A stretch of DNA of 64,000 nt from Luidia sarsii (taxonomy: Eukaryota > Echinodermata > Asteroidea > Paxillosida > Luidiidae): the NCBI GenBank assembly GCA_949987565.1, contig OX465109.1, positions 18,768,415 to 18,832,414 of the forward strand, given 5' to 3'. Made by a program: the position numbers and the translations under genes. Each line of letters starts with the position of its first letter. The first letter of the stretch is position 1. The notes below the pieces were generated by a model. That model was not told the DNA's origin. It ran no database searches and worked only from the letters and a program-made list of their open reading frames with translations. Of this stretch, positions 45,753-57,127 are shown piece after piece.

Positions 45753-45832
45753 AGCTTCAGAGAAGACGGTCACCTTTAAAGTCCACCCAGAAGTAATCAG
45801 GATGACCCCCGCCAAGGTTGCCAAGGCAGCAG
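45753..45832 (+). CDS. Internal exon of the PTPRN/PTPRN2-like gene (ME domain, middle)
   Basis: An 80-nt exon after a long T/C tract and acceptor gacag (AG at 45751-45752), with donor gtaaga at 45833. The first base A completes the Lys codon left by the exon at 8694-8777; 26 whole codons follow (ASEKTVTFKVHPEVIRMTPA, then KVAKAA) and one G is left over. The stretch TVTFKV corresponds to the A-L-T-F-R-I beta strand of vertebrate PTPRN2, and the following R-M-T-P-A-K-V helix start corresponds to its N-L-S-L-A-D-V. The incoming junction is phase 2 and the outgoing one phase 1, both matching the flanking exons. The exon lies 570 bp before a MITE whose core has become a 68-bp tandem array. Base composition is balanced, unlike the AT- or CT-biased surroundings. 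Confidence 0.85.
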
Positions 45833-45900
45833 GTAAGAGACGACACCCAACATTATAGCTGCGTGAAATTGCTCACCCCATAGAAACGTGGGGCGCACAT

Positions 45901-47165
45901 AAGGGCCGCTTCCACTACACCAAATAAACGCGATTATTTGGATTGCGATTTGAATCGCGATTCAAACTCCACCTTTTTTTGCATATGTGGACACAGTAAA
46001 CGCGATTATTAGTGGGATTTGAATCACGATTCAAACTCCACTTTTTTTGCATATGTGGACACAGTAAACGCGATTATTAGTGGGATTTGAATCGCGATTC
46101 AAACTCCACTTTTTTTGCATGTTTGGACACAGTAAACGCGATTATTAGTGGGATTTGAATCGCGATTCAAACTCCACTTTTTTTTGCATGTGTGGACACA
46201 GTAAACGCAATTATTAGTGGGATTTGAATCGCGATTCAAACTCCACTTTGTTTGCATGTGTGGACACAGTAAACGCGATTATTAGTGGGATTTGAATCGC
46301 AATTCAAACTCCACTTTGTTTGCATGTGTGGACACAGTAAACGCGATTATTAGTGGGATTTGAATCGCAATTCAAACTCCACTTTGTTTGCATGTGTGGA
46401 CACAGTAAACGCGATTATTAGTGGGATTTGAATCGCAATTCAAACTCCACTTTGTTTGCATGTGTGGACACAGCAAACGCGATTATTAGTGGGATTTGAA
46501 TCGCAATTCAAACTCCACTTTTTTTTGCATGTGTGGACACAGTAAACGCGATTATTAGTGGGATTTGAATCGCGATTCAAACTCCACTTTTTTTTGCATG
46601 TGTGGACACAGTAAACGCGATTATTAGTGGGATTTGAATCACGATTCAAACTCCACTTTTTTTGCATGTGTGGACACAGTAAACGCGATTATTAGTGGGA
46701 TTTGAATCGCAATTCAAACTCCACTTTGTTTGCATGTGTGGACACAGCAAACGCGATTATTAGTGGAGTTTGAATCGCAATTCAAACTCCACTTTGTTTG
46801 CATGTGTGGACACAGTAAACGCGATTATTAGTGGGATTTGAATCGCGTTTTGGACTCAACTAAGAGTGAGAGTTTTTTAAATAAATCACATTTAATTGCG
46901 ACGCGGTGTGTGTGGGAACGCTCCACTAAATCGCATGGTTTTTTTAATCCCACAATGCATCGCTCATGCTCTGATTGACAGGAAGTGCGGTGCTTGTTTA
47001 TATGTCTTCCTGCATGGGCCACCCTCAAGGACACGGTGACCATTTGACCGCAATTGGCTCGCGATATTTTGTGACGTGATTTAAAAAATATATATATATA
47101 TATATATTTTTTTATATTTTTTGTGTGTGGGTACAACCAAAACAAACCGGTTTTTGAATTGCTAT
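45901..47165 (+). mobile_element. MITE H with expanded interior
   Basis: The left end 'cttccactacaccaaataaa' and the later 'gggaacgctccactaaatcg', 'gattgacaggaagtgcggtg' and 'ggccaccctcaaggacac' are the same blocks as the reversed copy at 2.8-3.2 kb. The 68-bp array lies between them. Confidence 0.85.
45950..46850 (+). repeat. 68-bp minisatellite, 13 copies, within MITE H
   Basis: Each unit holds 'acagtaaacgcgattattag', 'tgggatttgaatcgcgattc', 'aaactccac' and a T run of variable length (so units are 68-69 bp). A single unit exists at the same place in the other H copies. Confidence 0.93.
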
Positions 47166-47345
47166 TAGTTTTGTAGTTGGAATAAAGAGAGAGAGAGAGA
47201 GAGAGGGAAAAACAGAGAAAGAGACAGAAAGTGGGAGACAGATAGATAAAGACAGAGAGAAATACATGACAGATAGATAAAGACAGAGAGAAATACATAC
47301 TGTACATGGATAGATACAGAAAAAAGAAGAGAGAGATGGAGTGTG
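47085..47345. repeat. TA run and GA-rich stretch
   Basis: (TA)n at 47088-47107, then GAGAGA/GACAGA words at 47185-47330. Confidence 0.8.
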
Positions 47346-47349
47346 ACTC

Positions 47350-47775
47350 TTGAATGAGTGACCTGAAAGTCTGACCTGAAAGTAATGAGAGTGGAAGGTA
47401 AGGAAAGAGTCGTGGATGCAGCGGTGTGGATGGCAGTGTTAATATGCACAGGCCAAGTCCCGAGATGATGAATGCCCCTATGCCTCTATGATGGATAGAT
47501 CAAGGCCAGGGCTAGAGACCCAGAGCAGGCTGCCCCCGCCTCATTGCTGGATCTCATGGCACTTTCACCACCCTCCCTCACCCCCTCCTCTCCCCCCCCC
47601 CTCTCCCCCGATCTGATCTGATCCGAGCATCTGTCCGCCAACAGAAAAGATCAGCCCACAAACCCAGAAACGATCTCGCCAACTTAAAGGCACACAGCCG
47701 CACCAAACTAATGCCCAATGATAGTGGGATGCACATCTCCTGTCCTGTGCACTATTCATTTAGCATCTGGAGTAA
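47350..47775. other. No recognisable feature
   Basis: C-rich run 47565-47610; otherwise nothing. Confidence 0.4.
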
Positions 47776-47777
47776 TA

Positions 47778-47832
47778 GGTTTGCGGTGACACCATGTGAA
47801 GTTGGTCTTTTGTGAGAATGTGTGGTTCTGCT
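47778..47832 (+). mobile_element. Family G fragment
   Basis: 'ggtttgcggtgacaccatgt' and 'gagaatgtgtggttctg'. Confidence 0.6.
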
Positions 47833-48017
47833 ATTCTCACCATGAAAGCCTTCCAATTACCATTTCGCAACTGATCTGAACACTGCACTAGAATCTGAAC
47901 AATGTTGACAACTTGATCATTGCAGTATGCATCTAGTTGCCTGCTCATGTCAGCACAAATCTAATAAGGTGTTTAAAGTTTTGAAGAAAAAAAAGAAGAA
48001 AATGGCAAAGAAAACCT

Positions 48018-48205
48018 TCACTGGACCGGGACTTGAACCCGAGACCTCTGATTTTATGTACCGGCGCTCTTACCATCTGAGCTATCCAGCCCTTAGATGG
48101 TGGCCTTCCCTAATAGTCAGCTAATCTTTGACACACCAGTGCTCTTCCCATCTGAGCTATCCAGCCCTTAGATGGTGGCCTTCCCTAATAGTCAGCTAAT
48201 CTTTG
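48018..48205 (-). mobile_element. tRNA-like family C element with duplicated A-box half
   Basis: 'gggacttgaacccgagacct' (B box, reverse) then 'catctgagctatccagccct'. The segment 'tctgagctatccagcccttagatggtgg...' occurs twice (48077 and 48150), the first step towards the array at 62 kb. Confidence 0.8.
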
Positions 48206-48261
48206 CATGGGTATTACAGCATAGGACCTAGAATCAGGAGCTCTTATGTGGATAGTACATG

Positions 48262-48610
48262 TAGGTGGTGACACCATGGGAGTCATGTCTTTGGTCTGTG
48301 GCACTGATGATAGTCACTGGTAACTCAAAGTGTTTCTGGCCAGTGTGTGGTCTGCCAGTCATCAGGAAACTGCTGGGTACCAACTGGCGATAAACTTACA
48401 TGTATGTATGTTTTCCGATGATCTCTGGAGAGAAGGCCAAAAGGCCTGATGTAAAGGGGACCAGCACAGATGAGGAATTAGATGGGAACAGGAAGTTACT
48501 AGTGGTGATGCCATTAAAATCCATCTCTTAAGGAGGAGTATGGCTCTGAAAAGAGCTTGTAGCTCAGCGTTTCAGACAGTGTGTACTCTGCCCGTCATCA
48601 GGAATTATAA
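48262..48610 (+). mobile_element. Two family G copies
   Basis: 'ggtgacaccatgggagtcat' with 'ggtaactcaaagtgtttctg', then 'aggaggagtatggctctgaa' with 'tagctcagcgtttcagacag'. Confidence 0.7.
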
Positions 48611-48631
48611 GTACATTGTAGATACTTTCGG

Positions 48632-49205
48632 TCAGTCATTCCCCTCCTGGATGTTGAGGCCGTGCGGTTGAATAGTCCAAAGATGCTTCATCCACAGCTT
48701 CTCCCGACCTCAGACTAACATCATCATTGCAATGTTTTTAATTACCGGTACGCCAATTTTTTGTTTCAGTTTTTTTTTTTTTTTTTGGGGGGGGGCCTTT
48801 CTGAAAGATCCTGTTAGGATTGAAACGTCATGCCCTCCAATTTTTTTTTATATATTTCCAGTTTTTTCATCATACAGTAGTTAGTGAGCAGTTAGTGACC
48901 TTTTGCATGTTACTCTCGACACCAATAATTTTGAGTAGCCACATGAAGCATATGGATACAGCATGCCTGGTACTAGTCATTCCCCTCCTGGAAGTTGAGG
49001 CCGTGCAGTTGAATAAGTCCAAAGACAATTCATCCACAGCTTGTCCTGCCTCAGACGGACAGCATCATTGCATTGTCTTTTAATGGCACCAATTTGAAGC
49101 ATATCTGGATGAAGCATGCAAGGTATTAATCATTCCCCTCCTGGAAGTTGAGGCCGTGTGGTTGAATAAGTCCAAAGACAATTCATCCACAGCTACTCCT
49201 GGCTT
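48632..49205 (+). repeat. Three copies of a roughly 150-bp unit
   Basis: 'tcattcccctcctgga' followed by 'gttgaggccgtg', 'gttgaata' and 'catccacagct' occurs at 48639, 48977 and 49131. A small family A fragment (48797-48842) lies between the first two. Confidence 0.85.
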
Positions 49206-49209
49206 CGGC

Positions 49210-49665
49210 TGACATCATCATTGCCATGGCCAAGTATCGGGGGGGGGGGGAAGAAAAAAATGGGGACAGATTTTCGGAAGGAAGTTAAATCTGGTGTAAT
49301 CGGAAACCACCGCTGGCCACTGGGCCGTTTCCGTGACGATAATGGGGCGGCAGATGGGAGCCCCCCTGGGTGGTGGATGTTGTCCCCAGCTGTTCGGACT
49401 GATCAGTTGCCATGGCAGCGGGGAGTCACTGGAGGCGGGGGAGGGGGGGGGGAATAGATCCACGGGAGCAACCTTCTGTTTGTCTTAAAGTGAAACTTTC
49501 TTGGGGTGAAAAAAAAACCCAAAACAGCCAAGCACTTTGCATTCTGCAGTACAGGAGGTATTCAATGGGAAATCTCACACAGTCATCGAAGTTGCTCACC
49601 TGTACACGCAGCAGGTTTGCCCTGCATATTAAACTGTGAGGCGGGCCCACCTCAATGCTTTGAGC
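49210..49665. other. No gene; G-rich patches
   Basis: Poly-G at 49239-49248 and GGGGGAGG-type patch 49433-49452. Confidence 0.4.
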
Positions 49666-49667
49666 GG

Positions 49668-49858
49668 CAACCTCAGGTATTAAATCCATGGCTACCTTAG
49701 GGGGTCAAAGTCAGGCTATAAAGATGAACACAATAGCTCTTCACTATGTATAAACAACCTCAGGTATTAAACTCAGGTATTCAATCCATGGCTACCTTAG
49801 GGGGTCAAAGTCAGGCTAGAAAGTAAACACAATAGCTCTTCAGTATGTATAAACAAAA
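49668..49858 (+). repeat. Tandem duplication of about 100 bp
   Basis: 'tccatggctaccttaggggg' to 'aacacaatagctcttca' is present at 49685 and 49786. Confidence 0.85.
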
Positions 49859-50154
49859 CAAGTACATGTATGATGAATACAGTACAGTATTTCTTCAGGC
49901 AAAGTAAAGTACATGTGCCCATGTGCACTACAGATCCTTTTAAAATCACAATTATGACTTAGAGAACGTTTATTGAGGAGATTTGGAGTCATTTATTGAG
50001 GAAATTAATGGTTTCCACCTCCTGCCCTAAACAAGTACATGTAGCTGCCAGAGCTGTATGTTTTGTAGGAATGTTTACTGTTGGGATAAGTCAAATGATA
50101 TTGATATTAATCAAACTAATAGAGGAAAAATTGACTGGGACAGTTTTGAAAAAT

Positions 50155-50245
50155 GGTTCGGTTCTCCTCGCCATTTTTGCTAGTCGAGTTCGTGTGGCAG
50201 ATTCCAATCTGTATAGTGGCGTGTACCGTGTTGTATCATAGATAT
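50155..50245 (+). mobile_element. Family B outer-end fragment
   Basis: 'cgtgtggcagattccaatct' with 'gtatcatagatatactgg' resembles the sequence outside the A box of family B; no boxes remain. Confidence 0.4.
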
Positions 50246-50329
50246 ACTGGTAATATGGCGCTCCTTCACACAAACAAATCATATTATCTCTGAACAGTCA
50301 CTGAGAAAAGCCTTTGTTATCGCACTTAA

Positions 50330-50835
50330 AGGTCTACCGAAATAGGATTTGAAAAAGAGCTTAAAACTCTCATTAAGTAATGTTCACAATACAATCCAGG
50401 ATTGATTTTTAGAATTTTTGTTAGCGCCTTATTTTGCCCCAAAACATTGAGAAAAGTCCATGTTCACTCTTCCCCCAAAAATTCCCCCTGTGAGCATGTG
50501 ACGTCACATACAGACCAAAAGCAACCGAGCGAGGCTATCAAAATACCGAGAAGATAAAGTGCGCTACTGCGCATGTGACAGTGCGGTGTTTACGGCTGAT
50601 AGACAATAGAGACAATGCAGGGCCAGTGCGAAGCGCACGACCTCAAGGCTGACCACAAATTTTTTATGTGATGGAGTAAGTTCGTCTCCGATGTGGGGGC
50701 ACAATTTTTTGACCAAAATATAGCATTTTTTTGGTTAAATTAATCATTTTTGCTCTCAAAAAAGATAGACACTTTTGGTTTTATAACAATACTGATTTAT
50801 TTAACACCAAGTTAATTTTGATTTATGTAATACCT
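50330..50835. mobile_element. Possible TTAA-flanked element
   Basis: TTAA at 50326-50329 and 50836-50839, with AGGT and ACCT just inside and only weak further inverted similarity. Interior non-coding. Speculative. Confidence 0.35.
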
Positions 50836-50839
50836 TTAA

Positions 50840-51735
50840 TATGTGTGCTATCAGCATTGGCCATACCCCCCCTGGAATAATTTGCATATCGGCACTCACA
50901 TGACTGCTTGCTATTACATTGAGCCTCTGCAAATGCTCGTGTTCATGCATATTGGCACACACGTGTAGGAATTCTTCTTCAGATAATATCACCTCCACCC
51001 TCCTACTTTATCGATGTTTCCGAATCAATCATGTGGGCTGGTTTTTTTTGGGGTGCGTGTACTCAATTGTAATGGCTACAGGTGTTGATCGGTAACTGGG
51101 CCACACCATATGCCTGTCTTGCTTTGTTGAAATTTGGGTGGGTAGGGGGGCGGTTAGTAATGGACTTCCACAATGGTTGGGGGGTGTGCATAATCATCAG
51201 ATGGTATGTTTTCATGCGTTGCCGATGTTTTTTTTCTCAGGACGAGGGAAAATGTCACACCGTAATTCAAACATGAAAATTTGCAAAGTGACAAAAAACG
51301 AACAGTAAATGGTCACCTTAGGCAGTTCTCCATCAGGGGTGTTACCATGTACATGTACTGAATACTTCCAACCATTCCTATTTTGGAGGAATGCTTCCTC
51401 TTTTGGGGTAAAAAAAGGAACTTATTACAAGCTCTTGACAACAGATTATGATTTTTGGCTTGGATATACACCTACATGTATGTATTCATACATTGTATGT
51501 AGTTTGCACTGTGATTCCCTTTTTTTAGCATTCAATTTTAGTATTCCTGATTTCCTTTAAGATACAACATAGGTTGGCAGCTATGAATGTTGGTGAATCC
51601 CAACCTTGGTCCTTCACATGGATTTCATTTTGTGGGGGGGGGGGGCATGGCCAAATGCTACGATGTTATGGGAATGGAGATTCTGTGATTCTGTTGTAAA
51701 TCAAGTAATGGAATTAAAGCTTCAAATTTTAGAGT
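50840..51735. other. No recognisable feature
   Basis: Poly-G at 51634-51644; nothing else supported. Confidence 0.4.
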
Positions 51736-51739
51736 GATA

Positions 51740-51800
51740 TGCGGAAATGTTGGAAACTGCTAACTGACTAAACTACTGAAAAGCAATATGAGAGCGAGAT
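51740..51800 (+). mobile_element. Family A left end next to the 60-bp array
   Basis: 'aatgttggaaactgctaact' and 'gactaaactactgaaaagc' are the family A outer segment. Confidence 0.7.
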
Positions 51801-52300
51801 TAGATGGAAGGGCAGGGAGTAGGGAAGGGATTAGAGGTGGAAAGCTGGTAGACAGACTAGGGTGAGATCAGAGGGAAGGGCAGGGAGAAGGGAAGGGGGA
51901 AAGCTGGTAGACAGACTAGGGTGAGATCAGAGGGAAGGGCAGGGAGTAGGGAAGGGATGAAAGCTGGTAGACAGACTAGGGTGAGATCAGAGGGAAGGGC
52001 AGGGAGTAGGGAAGGGATGAAAGCTGGTAGACAGACTAGGGTGAGATCAGAGGGAAGGGCAGGGAGTAGGGAAGGGAGTAGAGCTGGTAGACAGACTAGG
52101 GTGAGATCAGAGGGAAGGGCAGGGAGTAGGGAAGGGAGGAAAGCTGGTAGACAGACTAGGGTGAGATCAGAGGGAAGGGCAGGGAGTAGGGAAGGGAGGA
52201 AAGCTGGTAGACAGACTAGGGTGAGATCAAAGGGCAGGGACTAGGAGTAGGGAAGGGATTAAAGTAAAAGACCTAGTAGACAGACTAGGGTGAGATCAAT
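51800..52300 (+). repeat. 60-bp minisatellite, about 8 copies
   Basis: Units of 'agctggtagacagactaggg' plus 'tgagatcagagggaagggca' plus 'gggagtagggaagggatga'. Inverse of the 29.5-kb array. The first and last units are degenerate. Confidence 0.93.
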
Positions 52301-52304
52301 ATCA

Positions 52305-52675
52305 ATATTCATCAATATTCAAAATACGTTTGTATCGCTTTCTCTCTCTGCTTCACAGTTTTGCTCTTGCTCTTTAAATTTTGAATTTTCTACTATTTTG
52401 TCCGTCAACACTCTTTTTCATTTATCCGATCATCTACACATATTGACCACGTGTACACACCCAGCCTTACTGTATTCACCAAAAATGTGAGTCAATGCCT
52501 GCCATACTGTATGGATTTATGACACACCTGCTACCATCCAATATCCAATACTCCGTTAGCACATATTCTTTACCAAGAGGAAGCAGCTGTGGAGATCCCA
52601 CGCATTTCATTTCCATCGCAATGCTCATCTGCATATTCGAGACTGACAATGGTTCTCAGTTCCAGTAGCTCTGTG
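52305..52675. other. No recognisable feature
   Basis: Ordinary sequence. Confidence 0.4.
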
Positions 52676-52676
52676 A

Positions 52677-53362
52677 CACAGTACAAAACTCAATACTCAA
52701 AGTCAAGATCAAACTCCATGATGCAAATGGTACATGTATGTAGTGCAGTACAAAACTCAATGCTCAAAGTCAAGATCAAACTCCCATGCAAATGGTACAT
52801 GTATGTAGCGCAGTACAAAACTCAATACTCAAAGTCAAGATCAAACTCCTATGCAAAGGGTCTGTAGCGCAGTACAAAACTCAATGCTCAAAGTCAAGAT
52901 CAAACTCCATGATGCAAATGGTACATGTACACAATGTATGTAGCGCAGTACAAAACTCAATGCTCAAAGTCAAAATCGGACTCCCATGCAAAGGGTCTGC
53001 AGCTCAGTACAAAACTCAATACTCAAAGCCAAGATCAAACTCCCATGCAAAGGGTCTGTATAGCACAGTACAAAACTCAATACTCAAAGTCAAGATCAAA
53101 CTCCCATGCAAATTGTCTTCAGCTCAGTACAAAACTCAATACTCAAAGTCAAGATCAGACTCCCATGCAAAGGGTCTGTAGCACAGTACAAAACTCAATA
53201 CTCAATGCCAAGATCAAACTCCCATGCAAAGGGTCTGTAGCACAGTACAAAACTCAATACTCAAAGTCAAGATCAGACTCCCATGCAACGGGTCTGTAGC
53301 ACAGTACAAAACTCAATACTCAATGTCAAGATCAAACTCCCATGCAAAGGGTCTGTAGCTAA
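52677..53362 (+). repeat. 59- to 76-bp tandem array, about 11 copies
   Basis: Each unit carries 'cagtacaaaactcaatactc' then 'aaagtcaagatcaaactccc'. Starts of 'acaaaactcaa' fall near 52683, 52750, 52815, 52874, 52950, 53009, 53070, 53129, 53188, 53247 and 53306. The early units contain an extra 'atggtacatgtatg' segment. Confidence 0.93.
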
Positions 53363-53504
53363 AGAGTCCGCAGCCTCGACCCTGGGTCTACAGCCAGCTT
53401 GGGCGTTTAAGACTTTGAAAGTCCATACAAATATGCATGACATGAAACAGTTGGAGCCTATTTGTGACTTTGCTCTGCAAACATGAGTTGCCTTTTTTCG
53501 CAGC

Positions 53505-53670
53505 CCTTTTCTATGGTTGAATGATTCTGACTGGCAGCCCCATCCCGGCAAAGACTGGTTGACTATCTGGGAAGGCAGTCATCTAAAGGCTGGAATGCTC
53601 AGATGATAAGAGCGCTGGTACGCAAAACCAGAGGTCTTTGGTTTAAGTCCCGGTCCAGTCAAATTAATCT
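53505..53670 (+). mobile_element. tRNA-like family C element, well preserved
   Basis: Flank 'tctgggaaggcagtcatcta', A box 'atgctcagatgataagagcg' and B box 'ggtttaagtcccggtcc'. Confidence 0.75.
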
Positions 53671-53674
53671 TTTT

Positions 53675-54460
53675 GCCATTTTTTAAAATGATCTATTTCT
53701 CAAATGCTATGGTTTTGGTCTTATTGCTTATTTAGTATCCATGTTTGCTGACTGATAACTAGATATTTTTAATCTAAAACTCGAAATGAAAGGAGTTTTT
53801 GTGGCACACAACCCTTATCACGGTTTTGCCCCTATGCGGCTCATTTTGCCGCAGAGCCCATCACATTTGGATGATGGTTTGATGAAAATGGACCACAAGC
53901 TCATTGCACTGTCGTGTCAGGGATTAAGCCTGCCCCCATAAGATAGTGAATGCATTTTGTTAATTAGTACACGAGCTATCGACATTGCAGAGGGTTTAAT
54001 GTTGCAGTTTCGGTTCGGATATTGAAAGGCTTTCCAATATTGGAAAGATACCACCCAAAGCCAAGGGCCATGGATGCAATTAGAAAACTCATAACCCTGT
54101 CATCAATCATGTCCGTGGCATGAGGAATTTTTCAATTTTTACCGGTACTCAAAGTGAAGCAGATGTATATTAAAACAGAGGAGAAAAAGTTCCATCTTCA
54201 GAAAGGCTGAAAATTTATGTGAGTGGTTTTTGTTTTCTCATCGGGTGGGGAAAAATGCTTCTTTCTCCCCTCCATAGCTGGAGGAGATTGCATGAGATGC
54301 TTCATCCATCATAGAGTTAATGAGAAGAGGTCTTGTGGCACTTTGTAGGGGAAATTAGGAAGACCAGCACCTACTGATAAGATGGGATGGGTGAGGAGGG
54401 GCTAGGCTCTTGGGTCAGCGGGGATCGTATTGGGCTAGATATGAACAAGAAGGGAGGGAC
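53675..54460. other. No recognisable feature
   Basis: AT-rich intronic sequence. Confidence 0.4.
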
Positions 54461-54461
54461 G

Positions 54462-54735
54462 TTTCCACTTCACCAAATAAACACGATGATTTGGATCGCG
54501 ATTTGAAGCGCGATTCAAACTCCAACTTTTTTTTGCGCGTGTGGACACAATAAACGCGATTGTTAGTGGGATTTGAATCGTGATTTTGACTCCACTAGGA
54601 GTGAGACTTTTTCAAAAAAATCTTGTTTATTTGTGATGTGGTGTGTGCGGGAACGCTCCGCTGAATCCCATCAATTTTTGGGCCTGTGTGGACACGACAA
54701 AAAAAAAACCCGGTTTTTGAATCGCAATTTAAAAT
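54462..54735 (+). mobile_element. MITE H, single-unit copy (internal deletion)
   Basis: 'ccacttcaccaaataaacac', one 68-bp-type unit ('gtgtggacacaataaacgcg'), 'gtgcgggaacgctccgctga', then a jump to 'ggtttttgaatcgcaattta'. The central 'gacaggaagtgcgg' part is missing. Confidence 0.8.
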
Positions 54736-55108
54736 CGCCCTTATGATTCAAGGTGTTGTATTTGATAGGTAGTTTGCTGTGTTGAAGTTCAACCATTATA
54801 GAGGCAAGCTATGTGAAATGCAGTTTAGTATAAATTTACATTTTCATCACCTCCTGCTATAGTTTTGCATGTACTGTGAATTTGTGAGCAGTAGCTCACC
54901 AAAGCAACAGTGCACCACACAGGGACACTCCATTGGTTCACTGCAGCTCAATGCAAAGGAGCAAGAATGCATACCGGTAATCACAAACAAAATAGCAATG
55001 GGAAAAATGGTTCATCAATACAAGGGCTGCTAACCCCTGCACTGGAGCAGTGCGGTAGAGATACCGGTACCCACAATAAATGACCAAGTGTGAACGCACC
55101 ACACACTG

Positions 55109-55587
55109 TAAAGCCGTCTCCACTGGACTTATTTTGGTTAAAGTAACCGACACGATGGTTACTTTGACCAAAATAAGTCCAGTGGAAACGGCCAAGTCAA
55201 ATTTCTCTCGGTTACTTTTACCGAGCAACCTCTGCCCAGTAAAAGAGACCAGGTAAGTTTAACCGAGCCGATTAGTCCAGTGGAAACGCACCACTCAGTT
55301 AAATGCGACTCGGTAAAAAAACGCGTCCGGCCTGTGACGTAACACGTACATGGACTGTGCACAGCGTCTGCTTCAAGTTGGGCGCCTAAATGTACACACG
55401 TACATTGTGTATACGGCTGACACTTGACCTTCATGAGCCGTTATATTGCCAGCTCGGTTACTTTAACCATCGTCTCGGATAAATTTGACTGACTCAAAAG
55501 TCCAAGTGGGAACGACAGTCAAATTTTACCATTAGAAATTTAACCATCGTCCCGGTTAAATTCTAGTCTAGTGGAAACGCGGCTTAA
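55109..55587. mobile_element. MITE I, third copy
   Basis: Ends 'taaagccgtctccactggac' and 'gtctagtggaaacgcggctt'. Internal 'aaataagtccagtggaaacg' shows a terminal motif repeated inside. About 479 bp. Confidence 0.85.
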
Positions 55588-55597
55588 GACTGATTCA

Positions 55598-55835
55598 GAC
55601 CGATTGCACGACTAATGCTTACATGCCATGCTTACATGCCATCAAGGTGACTTATAGTGGGTATTTTTTTTTATATCTCATTTGGGCAGAACAGGAGTGG
55701 AAACAAGCAATGAAGACTGTCAGATTGTCCCCATTCTTCTCTGTACATTTCCATTACTGCTCTGTGCCAAATGAGATGAAAAACACCCACCATAAGTCAT
55801 TTGATTGCATGTAAACAGTGGTCTCGCAATCGGTC
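55598..55835. mobile_element. Foldback element N
   Basis: TIR GACCGATTGC at 55598-55607 and GCAATCGGTC at 55826-55835. 'ggtgacttatagtgggtatt' also faces 'acacccaccataagtcattt', and 'tatctcatttgggcagaaca' faces 'gctctgtgccaaatgagat', so most of the element folds back on itself. Confidence 0.8.
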
Positions 55836-55859
55836 TATTGATTGTGTTCATAGAACTAC

Positions 55860-56490
55860 TAATACTTGATCAAGGATGGGGGGGGGTCTATACATGTAGT
55901 GTATAAACACGTATAAGGTACATGTACCTCTACTTTCCGTACCTTGTGGTCATGGCAGTCCGTTAAATGATAATTTTGACCACTCAAAGATCAAATGTCA
56001 AGAGCCTATTTTGCCATTCTCATGGACTGAATAAAAGCCAATGCTTTGTACTTGTTCTCGGAAACAAATCCTCTACATTTAGAAATCAATTAACGTTCAG
56101 TGTAAATGCCATTTGCCTTGTCTTTCGGATCAGCGTAATGTCCCGTGAATGGAATAGTCCAAGTAAACCAACATAATTGAACCCCGAATAGATTTAGTGA
56201 GAGGAAATGGTCATTTAAAAAGGTCAGATTTGTTATTAACTAATCCTGCAATCAGCAATCTGAATTGCCAAATGTCATATGGCACACACACGAATCACCA
56301 TTGAAGTCGACAATACCTGTAGGTACCTAGTTTGTAAAACATGTTAGTACAAAGGTGAACAGATGTTTTAAGAATGGCAGCTATAAGTTATTTTTACAAT
56401 TGGCATAATTTTTCATTATTGAAGGCTGTAAGCTGTTTTGCAATATTTTTGCATTCACTTGAAGACACATATTTGTCAGGATTATTTAAC
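55860..56490. other. No recognisable feature
   Basis: Nothing supported. Confidence 0.4.
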
Positions 56491-56499
56491 ATATTAAAC

Positions 56500-56806
56500 A
56501 GGCCCAATAGAACATTGGGAAGATTGGAAAACATCGATGTCCACAGATTTCCTTCTAATTTATACAGTTTGAATATGGTCATGATAGAATCCTCACGGTG
56601 AAATCTTACAATCTCTGATGCTGCACTTTTTGAGAAATCTTCACTCAAACATCGACAAACTCATGAGTAATAAACTATTTCTTACACGGTGCGTAAAACA
56701 TTAATTTTGTTTTGTATTTTTCTAATTTCTTTGAGCTCAAACCTTCGCTTTTTTGGAATGTTTAAGGGTTTCTTTTGACCTTTACCGATGTTGTATCTGA
56801 AGGCCT
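56500..56806 (+). mobile_element. MITE E, diverged and shortened copy
   Basis: 'aggcccaatagaacattggg', 'aaaacatcgatgtccacaga', 'ttcactcaaacatcgacaaa' and the end 'gatgttgtatctgaaggcct'. Confidence 0.75.
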
Positions 56807-56814
56807 TTTTAACT

Positions 56815-57120
56815 CCTCTTGGTAGAAAAAGAAAATCCTGCAATGGAAGCATAGTATACATCTCCCTCTGCGCATAATTAATTTTTATTTTGATTGGGAA
56901 GAGACAAATGTTTTTCAAGACTGACTTTCTAGGGTTTTTGGATGAGCCCTAACCGGATCGGCAACGTTGGTTGGCGTCAGTGTCAGCAGTTTTATGCAAA
57001 TGCGGGTGTAACTTTAGCCAGTCGGCTGCCAGGATTTGCCGATACTCCAGTCAACTCCTTCCTATACCCGCTAGGGGAATTCTCATGCATAATCACCCCT
57101 TCCCTTCTCTTGATTGTTTG
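56815..57120. other. No recognisable feature
   Basis: Ordinary sequence leading to the GA array. Confidence 0.4.
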
Positions 57121-57127
57121 GTCTGAT

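Noticed and set aside
50330..50835. A confirmed TTAA transposon
   Set aside because: Only four bases of inverted terminal match inside the TTAA words; kept as a low-confidence feature.
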